Numbered from the stretch's first letter, positions 42,451 through 51,614 are shown. The stretch: DNA of 64,000 nucleotides from Palleronia salina (GCF_900141995.1 NZ_FQZA01000006.1:1-64000); one strand, 5' to 3'. Program-made: numbers and translations. The notes: generated by a model not told the origin, from the letters alone.

Positions 42451-42897
42451 ATGACCCGGATCCTGATCGTCTGTCTCGGCAATATCTGCCGCTCGCCCAC
42501 GGCCGAGGCGGTGCTGCGCGCCAAGCTCGACGCGGCGGGCATCGCGGGGCAGGTGGACAGCGCGGGCACCGGCGACTGGCACGTGGGCGACCCGCCGCAC
42601 CCGCCGATGATCCGCGCGGCGGCCAAGGCGGGCTATGACCTGACGCCGCTGCGCGCGCGCCAGTTCACGCCGGCCGATTTCGATGCGTTCGACCTGATCC
42701 TGGCGGCCGACCCCGCAAACCTGCGCGATATCGAGGCGCAGCGCCCGGCGGGCCACGCGACGCCCGTGCGCCTGCTGGCCCCTTACGCGGAAACGGGCAC
42801 CGAAGAGGTGCCCGATCCCTATTATACCAAGGATTTCGACGGCGCGCTCAGGCTGATCGAGCGGGCCTGCGACGGCGTCGTCGCTCAGCTGCAGTAG
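42451..42897 (+). CDS. Low-molecular-weight protein tyrosine phosphatase
   Basis: 148 residues. The P-loop C8-LGNIC-R14-S (MTRILIVCLGNICRSPTAEA) is complete, and the acid/base Asp lies in VPDPYYTKDF. Members dephosphorylate protein tyrosines; those near capsule genes regulate exopolysaccharide export, but no such genes and no tyrosine kinase are nearby. The 3-prime end overlaps the convergent 99-residue gene by 13 bases. Confidence 0.93.
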   Translation: MTRILIVCLGNICRSPTAEAVLRAKLDAAGIAGQVDSAGTGDWHVGDPPHPPMIRAAAKAGYDLTPLRARQFTPADFDAFDLILAADPANLRDIEAQRPAGHATPVRLLAPYAETGTEEVPDPYYTKDFDGALRLIERACDGVVAQLQ

Positions 42898-43184
42898 GTC
42901 TCGGCGCTGGCGCCGAAGGACCTGTAGCGCTTCCAGAACGTCTCGTGCCGCGGGTTGTCCGACTGCCGGACCACCTGCGCCTGGTGCGGATCCTTGAAGA
43001 ACCGCGCGGCCATGCGCTGGTCGCGGCGGTCGAGCGTGACGTTGGCGACCTGCTGGATGCAGCCGCACAGGGCGCGGTTCGCGGCCTGCCGGTCCGATTG
43101 CAGGCAGGCCCGTTCGATGGGGCCGGCCTGCGCCATGCCGCCGGCGAATGCGGCTGCCGCCGCGAGGAATGCGATTTTTTTCAT
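42885..43184 (-). CDS. Small exported Cys-containing protein, unknown
   Basis: 99 residues: a clear Sec signal peptide (MKKIAFLAAAAAFAGGMAQA, cleavage after AQA) and a mature part of about 79 residues with four cysteines (ERAC, LCGC, final TYCS), likely two disulfides in the periplasm, and the stretch DRRDQRMAARFFKDPHQAQ. No named domain is recognised. It overlaps the PTP gene tail-to-tail. Signal, cysteine spacing and typical codon usage make it a real gene of unknown function. Confidence 0.75.
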   Translation of the reverse strand: MKKIAFLAAAAAFAGGMAQAGPIERACLQSDRQAANRALCGCIQQVANVTLDRRDQRMAARFFKDPHQAQVVRQSDNPRHETFWKRYRSFGASAETYCS

Positions 43185-43295
43185 GATCTCTGCCCTAGTT
43201 ACGCGGTCGCCCTGGTTGGCCCCGGGTCGTCCGACTTTTTGCCATGTGGATAACCTAGCAGAAAACCGCGCGGGCCTGAACGGAATTGTTGCGGC

Positions 43296-43562
43296 TCAGC
43301 GCCGGATTTCGAAGCCCGTGGCACCGGTGTCATCCACGTCCTCGGTCTCGACCGACGAGACGGATCCGAAGGTGGGGCCGCGCCCCAGTTCGGTCAGCAG
43401 CGACTCGATCTCGCGGTCGGGGCCTTCCACGTGGGCCTCGACCGTGCCGTCGTCGCGGTTGCGCACCCAGCCGCGCAGGTCGCGCGACCGCGCCGCGTCG
43501 CGGGTGAAGGCGCGGAACCCCACGCCCTGGACCCGTCCGCTGATGATCGTCCGTACCGCCAT
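43296..43562 (-). CDS. acyP: Acylphosphatase
   Basis: 88 residues from the ATG at 43562 (MAVRTIISGRVQGVGF), the usual length. Catalytic Arg17 in GRVQGVGFRAFT and Asn35 in GWVRNRDDGTVEA are conserved. The enzyme hydrolyses carboxyl-phosphate bonds such as those of carbamoyl or acetyl phosphate. Stands alone; divergent from the 64-residue gene. Confidence 0.95.
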   Translation of the reverse strand: MAVRTIISGRVQGVGFRAFTRDAARSRDLRGWVRNRDDGTVEAHVEGPDREIESLLTELGRGPTFGSVSSVETEDVDDTGATGFEIRR

Positions 43563-43675
43563 GGGCCGCAGCATGGCGAATGGCGCGCCGGGCATCAAGC
43601 CGTGTGCGGATCCGACGCTGGCCGCGGGGTCGGGCGGCCTTATGTGATGGGTTACGCAACCCCGGACCATGCATC

Positions 43676-43870
43676 ATGCAGACAGACGATATGACCCGCC
43701 TCATGGCCTTCGCGCGCCACGTGGGGCGGCCCGACACGGATCCCCGCGATACCGCGATGCGCCGCGGCTGGCTGACCCGCGACGGCGCGCTGACCGAGGA
43801 CGGGCGCGCCACGCTGAAAAGCCTGGCCGAGCAGGACCACACCCGCACGGTGTTCCGCGGCAATTTCTGA
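43676..43870 (+). CDS. Small hypothetical protein of 64 residues
   Basis: An ATG frame reading MQTDDMTRLMAFARHVGRPD then RGWLTRDGALTEDGRATLKSLAEQ and ending TVFRGNF. The pattern WLTxDGxLTxDG looks like a folded small domain (winged-helix-like C-terminal hairpin) but no family is assigned. A second in-frame ATG at 43691 is an alternative start; neither has a strong Shine-Dalgarno. Convergent with the PiuC-like gene with an 11-base gap. Confidence 0.55.
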   Translation: MQTDDMTRLMAFARHVGRPDTDPRDTAMRRGWLTRDGALTEDGRATLKSLAEQDHTRTVFRGNF

Positions 43871-43881
43871 GGCGCGGGGGC

Positions 43882-44535
43882 CTACTCGGCCCACAGGCGC
43901 AACAGGTTCGACCGTGTGCGCGCCAGCCGCGACAGCTGTTCGCGGTCGCCCGCACCCGTCTCCTCGGCGGCGATGGCCGTGTCGAGGTCGAACAGGATGT
44001 CGCGGTGCTGTGGCGAGCGGATCCAGCTCGTGACCCAGCCGACGATGGCCATCCGTTCGCCGGTCGTGACCGGTTGCACCTCGTGCAGGGTGTCGGAGGG
44101 ATACAACACCAGTTCCCCGGCGTTCAGTCGGAACCCGCGCGATTCCACGCGGTCCTGGATCACCAGCGCGCCGCCCTCGTAGTCCTCGGGCGGGGTCAGG
44201 GCCAGCGTGAAGGACAGGTCCGTCCGCGCCCCCTGCATCAGCGCGTCGTCCACATGGGCGCCGTAGGCCTGCCCCGGCCCGTAGCGCGAGATCAGGATGC
44301 GCGCGAAGGCCTTGGGCCGCGCGGCGGCGGCGAAGACCGGGTGGCGCAGCAGCGCCGCCTCGACCTGCGCCACGACCGCGTCGCGCGCCGGGCCGGGGCC
44401 CGCCTGGGCGTTGCGCTTGACCTGCCGCGCCAGGCGGCCCGCGCTCGCCGCCCCGTCCTCGAAGGGCAGGGCGGCGGCGGCCTCGCGCAGCGCGGCAAGG
44501 CCGTGGCGGTCGAAGATATCCTCGATCAGGATCAT
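43882..44535 (-). CDS. piuC: Fe(II)/2-oxoglutarate dioxygenase, PiuC (PKHD-type hydroxylase)
   Basis: 217 residues, close to the usual 226. Iron ligands H94 and D96 (YGAHVDDAL) and H151 (DTLHEVQPV), with the 2-oxoglutarate Arg161 (TGERMA), are all present in the jelly-roll domain; the C-terminal helical segment is the usual PiuC extension. PiuC genes in proteobacteria are iron-regulated and linked to TonB-dependent siderophore receptors, although their substrate is not settled. Here it directly follows an exported protein gene (4-base overlap), sharing its promoter region, which contains two operator-like sites. Confidence 0.9.
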   Translation of the reverse strand: MILIEDIFDRHGLAALREAAAALPFEDGAASAGRLARQVKRNAQAGPGPARDAVVAQVEAALLRHPVFAAAARPKAFARILISRYGPGQAYGAHVDDALMQGARTDLSFTLALTPPEDYEGGALVIQDRVESRGFRLNAGELVLYPSDTLHEVQPVTTGERMAIVGWVTSWIRSPQHRDILFDLDTAIAAEETGAGDREQLSRLARTRSNLLRLWAE

Positions 44536-45308
44536 CAGGTGGCCGGGATTGCGAAATCGATCCGTGCCGCCGCGCCGTAGAGCACGTCGGCGCTGCCCTC
44601 GACCGTGCCCTGGGGCAGGATGGCCGGGAACACGTCCGCCGTGGGGGCCAGCGCCGCCACGACCTTGTCGCGGGTCTCGCCCGGCTCCAGCCGTTCGGCC
44701 ATGCGGTTCGCCACCTGGATGAAGCCCCAGGCGTCCTGGTACTCGTGCAGGTTCGAGATCGACCCGTCCGCGGCGATGCCGATATCGTATTCGTCGGCGG
44801 CCACGCGGGTCAGCGCGGCGATGGCGCGCACGCGGTCGGCCTGGGTCGCGTCGGCGGCGTCGCGCGCGGCCTCGATCTTGGCCTGGGCCGCGTCGCGGGC
44901 GGCCTCGACGTCGCCACCGTCCTGCACGGCGGCGGTCAGCGCTTGCAATTCCGCGGCGAAACCCTCGGCGCCCGCGGCCTCGAGCTGCGGAACCAGGTCG
45001 GAATAGATCTCGTCCTCGGGGTGCTTCATGTGGGTCATGGCGATCTCGGTCTCGCCCTCGGCCCGGACGGCGGCGCCCGCGGTCAGGTGCCCCTCGATCA
45101 GCCCCAGCGCCAGCAGCAGCTGCGCCGCGTCGCTGGGTCCGGGCATGGCGCCGCGCTCGCCGCCTTCGCCACCCTCACCGCCTTCGCCGCTGCCCTGGGC
45201 AAAGCCCGGCCGCGCGGCCAGCATCGCCACGCCGCCAAGCCCCGCGCCCGCCAGAAGGCTGCGCCGTCCAATCACCATGCGAACCCCGCCGCGTTCCCCG
45301 TCACTCAT
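44535..45308 (-). CDS. Exported (Tat-type) protein of unknown function, coupled to piuC
   Basis: 257 residues; GGAG precedes the ATG at 45308. The N-terminus (GRRSLLAGAGLGGVAMLA ... GFAQ) is a twin-arginine-like leader with cleavage after FAQ. A glycine/glutamate linker (SGEGGEGGEGGERG) follows, then an alanine-rich helical domain: LLLALGLIEGHLTAGAAV, MTHMKHPEDEIYSDLVPQLE and a second half with DEYDIGIAADGSISNLHEYQDAWGF. The His/Asp/Glu-rich HMKHPEDE could bind metal, reminiscent of imelysin or EfeO-like periplasmic iron proteins, but I cannot assign it. The stop overlaps the piuC start, so both are made together and probably serve iron handling. Confidence 0.7.
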   Translation of the reverse strand: MSDGERGGVRMVIGRRSLLAGAGLGGVAMLAARPGFAQGSGEGGEGGEGGERGAMPGPSDAAQLLLALGLIEGHLTAGAAVRAEGETEIAMTHMKHPEDEIYSDLVPQLEAAGAEGFAAELQALTAAVQDGGDVEAARDAAQAKIEAARDAADATQADRVRAIAALTRVAADEYDIGIAADGSISNLHEYQDAWGFIQVANRMAERLEPGETRDKVVAALAPTADVFPAILPQGTVEGSADVLYGAAARIDFAIPAT

Positions 45309-45674
45309 GTCGTTCTCCGATTCCTGACAAATTTAGTCGGTAAATCGCTGCTACGCCCGCCGCGCCGGGGAGTCAAAGTAATTTTGTCAGGTATTCGGAC
45401 GGGCGGGATGGCTTTGCCTGCGCAGGACGCTTCGCTCCGAGTGAGAAGGACATGCGGCCATGGGCTGCGCTGGCCCCTCGAGCCGGGGTGGTCGGCGGGC
45501 CGAGGCCGGCGATCCGCCGTGCCGCCCGGGCGCTTCATGGCGGCCAGGCACATGGCCCCGACACGGTGTGCGCTTGGCGCGGCCCATCGGCGGCCCGATG
45601 ATCGCCAGGCGCCTGCGGCGGGGGTAGGGTGGGGCAAGGCGCTCCCCTTGAACGCGCCACGGCGTCCGCCGCGC
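45309..45674. other. Intergenic region upstream of the piuC operon
   Basis: About 365 bp with no coding sequence. The part next to the operon (45320-45400) is AT-rich and holds the paired operator-like sites described separately; the remainder (45400-45674) is ordinary GC-rich sequence in which I see nothing. Confidence 0.6.
45323..45391 (-). promoter_or_regulatory. Paired operator-like sites upstream of the piuC operon
   Basis: CCTGACAAATTTAGTCGG at 45323-45340 and, inverted, CCTGACAAAATTA (plus-strand 45379-45391). On the minus strand a TTGACT followed after 17 bases by TAGCAG lies between them and could be the promoter. The arrangement suits an iron-responsive repressor such as the IscR/RirA-type factors of Rhodobacterales; the factor itself is inference. 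Confidence 0.45.
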
Positions 45675-47018
45675 TCAGGTCTCCGAGTAATCCGGCGGCG
45701 CCCAAAGCTCTGGCGGATAGATCGCGTCGGGGCCGATCAACGAGTCGTAGCAATCGCCTAAAGCCCCGATCTGCTCAGCCTGCGACGGTCCGACCAATTC
45801 GCCCATGGCCGAAAGTATATAGCCCCACGTATCCGGCGCGAACAACGTCCCCAAGGCAACGCCACCGAAAGCCGCGATGCCCGCTCCAACCGAACGATAC
45901 GCGCCTTCCCGGACAAGGGTTGCTGCCGATGCTTTCTCTGGGCGAGTTGCAAGTTCCTGATGCACAGCGGTGAGCCGACGATTCAACTCGCCAATCGTAT
46001 CCGCCATTGCCACGACCAATTCCGCGATCTCATCGCCTGGCCGTTCATTGAGCAATGTTCCTGCCGTCTGATCCAAAAGCCCCGGAAGCCGGTCAAGCGG
46101 CTCAAGAGCGCCTGGTAGCGCATTGCATACTGTCCGCCGATACTCGTCCAGTGCCGTCTGGATCTGTCTGGCAAGACCTTTGGCGACTATGGACTTCAAT
46201 CTCGATTGTCGCTTCAGCCGCTCGACCTGCCTCAGAGCCGTCTCAAGCCGCATCCTGTAGAATTCGCGCTCAATGTCCGCGATGATCCTCGTGATCCGCT
46301 CGGCCACCTGCTGCCACGTCTCGCCCTCGGCCTTCTGCCACGCCTCGTCCGGGATCAGCGCGATCTGCGTCTGCAACTCCCAGTCCAGCGGCGCGCCCTG
46401 CAGGAACCCGTCATACCACCGCGCCCAGAAGGACCAGACCGGGTTCGCCTCGGCCGCGCGGTGAATTTGGTTGGGATATATTCCATCGAAGCCCAATCCC
46501 TCCGGCCAGAGCGGGCGCGTTATGAGGATCAACACACTGGATACATCCCGACTGTCAGCGGAAAGCGCGTGGAGCGAGGCGGTCTCGGCGGTCGATAATT
46601 CAGCGTAGTGTCCAAGATATACGACCGACTTATCTGCAGAATGGGCTGTGTAGCTAGCAGCCTTGAAGGCGGCCTCGGCAGCATCAGTAGAAGTTATGGC
46701 AGACCCTGAATCTCCGGCTTGAGCGGCGGCTTCCGCTGCGGCCCTTGCAGCGCCCGTCAGGTCGGTTTGTTCGACATGTGCTTCCGCCGACGAGTCAGCG
46801 GCAATTCTTGTTTCCCGATTCGGTATTATTGCCGCGACTGATGCGGCCAAGATCGCGCGAAGGCTGCAAAGTGAGACGCCCATTTCTGAAGACTGAAAAG
46901 ATGTGAATAGCGTAGGTAATGACCGCAACGCCGACCGCGCGGCCATCGCCACCACCACCTCGCGCGGCTGCTCCCGCAGCCACGCCTCGTAGGCGTCCCA
47001 GTCCCCGAACTCCGGCAT
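45675..47018 (-). CDS. Large hypothetical protein next to lepA
   Basis: 447 residues from the ATG at 47018, preceded by GGAGG (the frame stays open further upstream, but only as the antisense of lepA). It begins [20 protein letters not shown], then [16 protein letters not shown] long helical, coiled-coil-prone middle follows ([19 protein letters not shown] ... [20 protein letters not shown]), then helices with [21 protein letters not shown], and one hydrophobic segment near the C-terminus ([19 protein letters not shown]). The middle (about 46500-46900) is visibly less GC-rich than the flanks. No known domain. It is divergent from lepA over an 81-bp gap. Confidence 0.75.
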   Translation of the reverse strand: MPEFGDWDAYEAWLREQPREVVVAMAARSALRSLPTLFTSFQSSEMGVSLCSLRAILAASVAAIIPNRETRIAADSSAEAHVEQTDLTGAARAAAEAAAQAGDSGSAITSTDAAEAAFKAASYTAHSADKSVVYLGHYAELSTAETASLHALSADSRDVSSVLILITRPLWPEGLGFDGIYPNQIHRAAEANPVWSFWARWYDGFLQGAPLDWELQTQIALIPDEAWQKAEGETWQQVAERITRIIADIEREFYRMRLETALRQVERLKRQSRLKSIVAKGLARQIQTALDEYRRTVCNALPGALEPLDRLPGLLDQTAGTLLNERPGDEIAELVVAMADTIGELNRRLTAVHQELATRPEKASAATLVREGAYRSVGAGIAAFGGVALGTLFAPDTWGYILSAMGELVGPSQAEQIGALGDCYDSLIGPDAIYPPELWAPPDYSET

Positions 47019-47099
47019 CCACCACCCTCCGCGCGCCCGCACCGTGCCGCAGCCGCGGGCCATGGACAACCGCCCGAAATCGCCCCATATCCTCAGCCC

Positions 47100-48902
47100 A
47101 TGACCGAGCTCAAATATATCCGCAATTTCTCCATCGTGGCCCATATCGACCACGGCAAGTCGACGCTCGCCGACCGGCTGATCCAGCTGACCGGCACCGT
47201 GGCCGAGCGCGACATGAAGGACCAGCTGCTCGACGCCATGGATATCGAGCGCGAGCGCGGCATCACCATCAAGGCCAACACCGTGCGGATCGAGTATCCC
47301 GCCAAGGACGGCCACACCTACGTCCTGAACCTCATCGACACGCCCGGCCACGTGGACTTCGCCTACGAGGTCAGCCGCTCGATGAAGGCGGTCGAGGGCT
47401 CGCTGCTGGTCGTCGACGCCTCGCAAGGGGTCGAGGCGCAGACGCTCGCCAATGTCTATACCGCCATCGAGGCCGACCACGAGATCGTGCCGGTCCTCAA
47501 CAAGGTCGACCTTCCGGCCGCCGAGCCCGACCGCGTGCGCGAGCAGATCGAGGACGTGATCGGGATCGAGGCGCATGACGCGGTCGAGATCTCGGCCAAG
47601 ACCGGCGTCGGCATTCCGGATGTCCTGGAAGCCATCGTCACCCGCCTGCCGCCGCCCCACGGGGGCGACCGCGACAAGCCGCTCAAGGCCATGCTGGTGG
47701 ACAGCAAGTACGACCAGTACCTGGGCGTCATCTGTATCGTCCGCATCATCGACGGCGTCCTGAAGAAGGGCGACCGCATCCGCATGATGAAGACCGGCGG
47801 CACCTACGACGTGGACGACGTGGGCATCTACCGCCCCGCCATGACCGCCGTGAAGGAGCTGGGCCCGGGCGAGATCGGCTATCTCAACGCCTCGATCAAG
47901 CAGGTCAGCGACACCCGCGTCGGCGACACCATCACGACCGAGAAGCACCCCACGCCCGAGGCGCTGCCGGGCTTCAAGCCGTCGGTCCCGGTGGTCTTCT
48001 GCGGGCTCTTCCCCGTGGACACCAACGATTTCGACGACATGCGCGACGCGATCGAGAAGCTCGCGCTCAACGACGCCTCCTTCACCTACGAGATGGAGAC
48101 CTCGGCCGCGCTGGGCTTCGGCTTCCGGTGCGGCTTCCTGGGGCTGCTGCACCTCGAGGTGATCCGCGACCGGCTCGAGCGCGAATACGATATCGACCTC
48201 ATCACCACCGCGCCGTCGGTGATCTACCACATCTACACCCGCGACGGTCAGATGACCGAGCTGCACAACCCCGCCGACTTCCCCGATCCCGGCACCATCG
48301 ACCGGGTGGAAGAGCCGCGCATCAAGGCCACCGTCCTGGTCCCGGACGAGTACCTGGGCGACGTGCTGAAGCTCTGCCAGGACCGGCGCGGCATCCAGCT
48401 CGACCTGACCTACGCGGGCACCCGCGCCATGGTGGTCTATGACCTGCCCCTGAACGAGGTGGTGTTCGACTTCTACGATCGCCTGAAATCGGTAACGAAA
48501 GGTTACGCCAGCTTCGATTACCAGATGATCGGCTACCGCGCCGACAAGCTGGTGAAGATGCAGATCCTGGTGAACGACGAGCCGGTGGACGCCCTGTCGA
48601 TGATGGTCCACCAGGACCGGGTCGAGGGCCGCGGCCGCGCCATGTGCGAGAAGCTGAAAGAGCTCATCCCCCGCCACATGTTCAAGATCCCGATCCAGGC
48701 GGCCATCGGCGGCCGCGTCATCGCGCGCGAGACCTTGTCGGCCATGCGCAAGGACGTGACCGCCAAGTGCTATGGCGGCGACGCGACCCGGAAGAAGAAG
48801 CTGCTGGAGAAGCAGAAGGCCGGCAAGAAGAAGATGCGCCAGTTCGGGAAGGTCGAGATCCCGCAGGAAGCGTTTATCAACGCACTGAAAATGGACAGCT
48901 AA
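47100..48902 (+). CDS. lepA: Elongation factor 4 (LepA)
   Basis: 600 residues, exactly in the family range. Translational GTPase with G1 AHIDHGKST (14-22), G2 RGITI, G3 DTPGHVDF, G4 NKVDLP, then domains II, III, V and the LepA-specific C-terminal domain ([19 protein letters not shown] ... [19 protein letters not shown]). EF4 acts on the ribosome in initiation/back-translocation under stress. The stop codon is embedded in a long hairpin. Signal peptidase lepB, its partner in enterobacteria, is not adjacent. Confidence 0.98.
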   Translation: MTELKYIRNFSIVAHIDHGKSTLADRLIQLTGTVAERDMKDQLLDAMDIERERGITIKANTVRIEYPAKDGHTYVLNLIDTPGHVDFAYEVSRSMKAVEGSLLVVDASQGVEAQTLANVYTAIEADHEIVPVLNKVDLPAAEPDRVREQIEDVIGIEAHDAVEISAKTGVGIPDVLEAIVTRLPPPHGGDRDKPLKAMLVDSKYDQYLGVICIVRIIDGVLKKGDRIRMMKTGGTYDVDDVGIYRPAMTAVKELGPGEIGYLNASIKQVSDTRVGDTITTEKHPTPEALPGFKPSVPVVFCGLFPVDTNDFDDMRDAIEKLALNDASFTYEMETSAALGFGFRCGFLGLLHLEVIRDRLEREYDIDLITTAPSVIYHIYTRDGQMTELHNPADFPDPGTIDRVEEPRIKATVLVPDEYLGDVLKLCQDRRGIQLDLTYAGTRAMVVYDLPLNEVVFDFYDRLKSVTKGYASFDYQMIGYRADKLVKMQILVNDEPVDALSMMVHQDRVEGRGRAMCEKLKELIPRHMFKIPIQAAIGGRVIARETLSAMRKDVTAKCYGGDATRKKKLLEKQKAGKKKMRQFGKVEIPQEAFINALKMDS

Positions 48903-48922
48903 GGCTGTCCTTTTTCAGTGCG
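48881..48922. terminator. Long hairpin spanning the lepA stop codon
   Basis: Arms of 19 bases (48881-48899 and 48904-48922) pair with a single mismatch around a TAAG loop whose first three bases are the lepA stop codon. The right arm contains TTTTT. It probably terminates lepA transcription; the left arm is coding sequence. Confidence 0.75.
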
Positions 48923-48999
48923 CGTGCGCGAAAGAGTCTTGCGCAGCAAGGCGCGCAGCGGCACCCGGTTGCAGTGATTTTTTTTTCAGATAGCCATGG

Positions 49000-50244
49000 A
49001 TGAGAAATATAGTGCCTAAATATGACTTGAAGCCTTCTGATGTTTTTACACCCCGGAATGCGGTGGTTAATCGTGATATGTATGTGTCGCGGAGGGAGAT
49101 CGAAGGTCGATTCGAGTCTGCGCTTGGCACGAGCCATGCTATCCTCATTTATGGCGAGAGTGGAAATGGAAAGAGCTGGCTTTACAAGGAGTTCTTTTCA
49201 AGTAGAGATGTATTTTTCTGCGTTGTTGATTTAAATACAGCTCGTTCAGAGGGCTTTGATGTAGCCTTGGAGGAGGCCTACATATCAGAGCCTACTGACA
49301 TCAAAAAAAAGCGCACGAGGAAGAAAGGGGTTGGGTTAAGATATGTGTTTACGGCAGCGGCGGAGGTCTCATCAGAAAGCGAATTACTAGATGTTCGGGT
49401 GTTCGAAAGGCTTTTAAGGTCCATTCGAACTCTTGCTGGCGATCGTCAGGCTTTTGTCGTTTTCGATAACCTTGAGCAAATTGCTCACTCTGAGGACGAG
49501 CTACGTAAACTCGCTGACTGTATTATTCGTGTCGATAACGAAAGGTATGCAGCATATGAGGTTCGAATGTTGATTGTCGGTACGCCCGGCGACCTTCGCG
49601 AGATCATTGCGAGGCATGGCGATGTTAACACCTTAACTAACCGGATGAGAACCCTTCCGGAAGTTGGCCGAATGACGCCTCAGGAAGCTAAAAAACTATT
49701 ACAGAGAGGTTTCAAGGAATTTCTCGGTTTGAGAATTGAATCCGAACAGAAAACACTAGATAAGATTTTGTTTTTGTCGGACAGAGTGGCTGAGCAAGTT
49801 CATGCGCTTGCACTGGAGATTGCAAATTTCGCGGTTGAAGAGGGCGCGGTTTCGAATCGGGTGGTCAAGCTCGGAACTGATGCATGGCTCTCTGATTCTC
49901 TTGCGGCCGTTAAGGACCAGATCAGACCGTTGATGAACAAGAAAAAGAAAGATATTCAAAGAGTTGATCAAGTAATTTTCTCACTTGGTCAAATTCAATC
50001 GGAAAATTTCTCGCACAATGACGTCGAGTCGATAATCGAGAAGAATTTTCCTGATACCGTTTCGGGTCGAAGCGGGCTTGGGGTTAGCCATATCATGAAA
50101 AATCGACTTTCCGATGGCGATGGCCGGATTATTGTTCCTAATCCAAACTCCCCGACATATCGCATTTCTAATGCAAAAATCAGAATGGCGATCAGGGCCT
50201 GCGTCGTTATCGAAAAAGATGGTACGATTTCGATGAAGGACTAA
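49000..50244 (+). CDS. AT-rich AAA-like P-loop ATPase, unknown function
   Basis: 414 residues. Composition differs sharply from all neighbours (for example 22 G+C in 60 bases at 49201-49260), pointing to recent acquisition. Walker A G52-ESGNGK-S59 in LIYGESGNGKSWLYKEF, Walker B around D156 (QAFVVFDNLEQI) and a sensor-like MLIVGTPGDLREI make it an AAA/ORC/STAND-type ATPase; the N-terminus FTPRNAVVNRDMYVSRREIE is a characteristic lead-in. Residues 250-414 are helical with a possible winged-helix end. No nuclease or membrane segment. It is alone behind lepA; an IS element is inserted exactly at its stop codon. I do not recognise a named family. Confidence 0.8.
   Translation: MRNIVPKYDLKPSDVFTPRNAVVNRDMYVSRREIEGRFESALGTSHAILIYGESGNGKSWLYKEFFSSRDVFFCVVDLNTARSEGFDVALEEAYISEPTDIKKKRTRKKGVGLRYVFTAAAEVSSESELLDVRVFERLLRSIRTLAGDRQAFVVFDNLEQIAHSEDELRKLADCIIRVDNERYAAYEVRMLIVGTPGDLREIIARHGDVNTLTNRMRTLPEVGRMTPQEAKKLLQRGFKEFLGLRIESEQKTLDKILFLSDRVAEQVHALALEIANFAVEEGAVSNRVVKLGTDAWLSDSLAAVKDQIRPLMNKKKKDIQRVDQVIFSLGQIQSENFSHNDVESIIEKNFPDTVSGRSGLGVSHIMKNRLSDGDGRIIVPNPNSPTYRISNAKIRMAIRACVVIEKDGTISMKD
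50241..50244. repeat. Left target-site duplication of the IS element (CTAA)
   Basis: CTAA at 50241-50244 is repeated at 51615-51618 directly outside the two inverted repeats. It includes the TAA stop of the ATPase gene. Confidence 0.85.
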
Positions 50245-51614
50245 CAGGCTGCTGAAAAACCCCGACCTCGACGTGCTTCTTGGGACGTGATTCACTTTCG
50301 CCGTGGTGACGGCGGGGGTTGTGATGCGCGGGACGGATCGGGCGACGGGATCGCTGTTCAGCTATGTCGACCTGGAGGAGCGCGTGCCGGTGGGTCATCC
50401 GCTTCGGGCGATCCGGCGGGTGGTGAACGACGCGCTGGCGAGCTTGGACGGGGAGTTCGCGGGGCTCTACGCCGCCCATGGCCGGCCCTCGATCCCGCCC
50501 GAGCGGCTGATCCGGGCGAGCCTGTTACAGATCCTCTACTCGGTCCGCTCCGAGCGGCAGCTGATGGAGCAGATGGACTACAACCTGCTGTTCCGCTGGT
50601 TCGTGGGGCTCGGCATCGATGACCCGGTCTGGGTCCCGACGGTGTTCACGAAGAACCGTGACCGGCTGCTGACGACGGAGATGTCGCGCAAGGTGATGGC
50701 GGCGATCCTCACGCATCGCGAGGTAGCGCACTTGCTTTCGGACGAGCACTTCTCAGTCGACGGCACGCTGGTGAAGGCTTGGGCCTCGATGAAGAGCTTC
50801 CAGCCGAAGCGCGGAAACGAGCCGCCGGGCGGGGACGGTAGTTCAGGCGACCCGCCTCAGGATGCAGCCCCCGCCGATGCCGACCAATCCCCTGCCAAGT
50901 CCGAGACCGACCCGATGTCCCAGCCCCACCGCACCAGCCGCAACGCCGAGGTCGACTTCCGCGGCACGAAGCGCTCGAACGCGACGCATGCGTCCACGAC
51001 CGACCCGGACGCGCGGCTCTACCGCAAGTCGGCGGGCACGGGGGCCATGTTGTGCTTCATGGGGCATGCGCTGATGGAGAACCGCTCGGGCCTGGTGGTC
51101 CAAGGCGACCTGACGCAGGCCGACGGCCATGCCGAACGCCGCGCAGCGCTCGGCATGATCCACGACCACTCGCCCGGCTCGACGCGGCGCCTGACATTGG
51201 GCGCCGACAAGGGATACGACAGCGCCGACTTCGTCCGTGACCTCCGACAGGCCTGCGTCACACCCCACGTGGCGCAGAAGGCCCGCCATTCGGCCATCGA
51301 CGGGCGCACCACCCGCCACGCGGGCTACGCACTGTCCCAGAAGCATCGCAAGCGCATCGAGGAGCCGTTCGGCTGGGCCAAGACCGTCGGCGGCATGGCC
51401 CAGACCGCCTACCGCGGACTCGAACGCGTCCGATCCCGCTTCATCCTGACGATGGCCGCCAACAACCTCGCAAGGCTGCCACGCCTACTCGCAGGGTGAT
51501 GGCGACAGGGCCGCTCAGCCGACTCGACCGGCAGGCCAAACTGCACGAACGAACCGGCCAGACGGCCCAGGGATCAGGAAACCGTCCCTCGCCCACTGCT
51601 TTTTCCGCAGCCTG
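50245..51614 (+). mobile_element. Complete IS element, IS5/IS1182-like, 1370 bp
   Basis: Imperfect terminal inverted repeats: the left end CAGGCTGCTGAAAAACC and the right end, read inward, CAGGCTGCGGAAAAAGC match at 15 of 17 positions. A 4-base duplication CTAA flanks the element, agreeing with the YTAR target of IS5-type elements. One transposase gene fills the interior. All parts are intact, so the element may be active or recently moved. Confidence 0.93.
50324..51499 (+). CDS. IS5/IS1182-like family transposase
   Basis: 391 residues from the ATG at 50324 (MRGTDRATGSLFSYVDLEER); a GTG at 50303 would add seven residues. The N-terminal DUF772 region (PERLIRASLLQILYSVRSERQLMEQMDYNLLFRWFVGL) is followed by a DDE domain with Asp in FSVDGTLVKAWAS, Asp in LGADKGYDSADF and Glu in KRIEEPFGWAKTVGG. 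A low-complexity insert (about 165-215) separates the first two. The enzyme moves the surrounding element by cut-and-paste. The reading frame is unbroken. Confidence 0.95.
   Translation: MRGTDRATGSLFSYVDLEERVPVGHPLRAIRRVVNDALASLDGEFAGLYAAHGRPSIPPERLIRASLLQILYSVRSERQLMEQMDYNLLFRWFVGLGIDDPVWVPTVFTKNRDRLLTTEMSRKVMAAILTHREVAHLLSDEHFSVDGTLVKAWASMKSFQPKRGNEPPGGDGSSGDPPQDAAPADADQSPAKSETDPMSQPHRTSRNAEVDFRGTKRSNATHASTTDPDARLYRKSAGTGAMLCFMGHALMENRSGLVVQGDLTQADGHAERRAALGMIHDHSPGSTRRLTLGADKGYDSADFVRDLRQACVTPHVAQKARHSAIDGRTTRHAGYALSQKHRKRIEEPFGWAKTVGGMAQTAYRGLERVRSRFILTMAANNLARLPRLLAG

Noticed and set aside
47019-48677. Extension of the 447-residue gene upstream through lepA on the minus strand
   Set aside because: The upstream part is entirely antisense to lepA; a good ATG with GGAGG lies at 47018.
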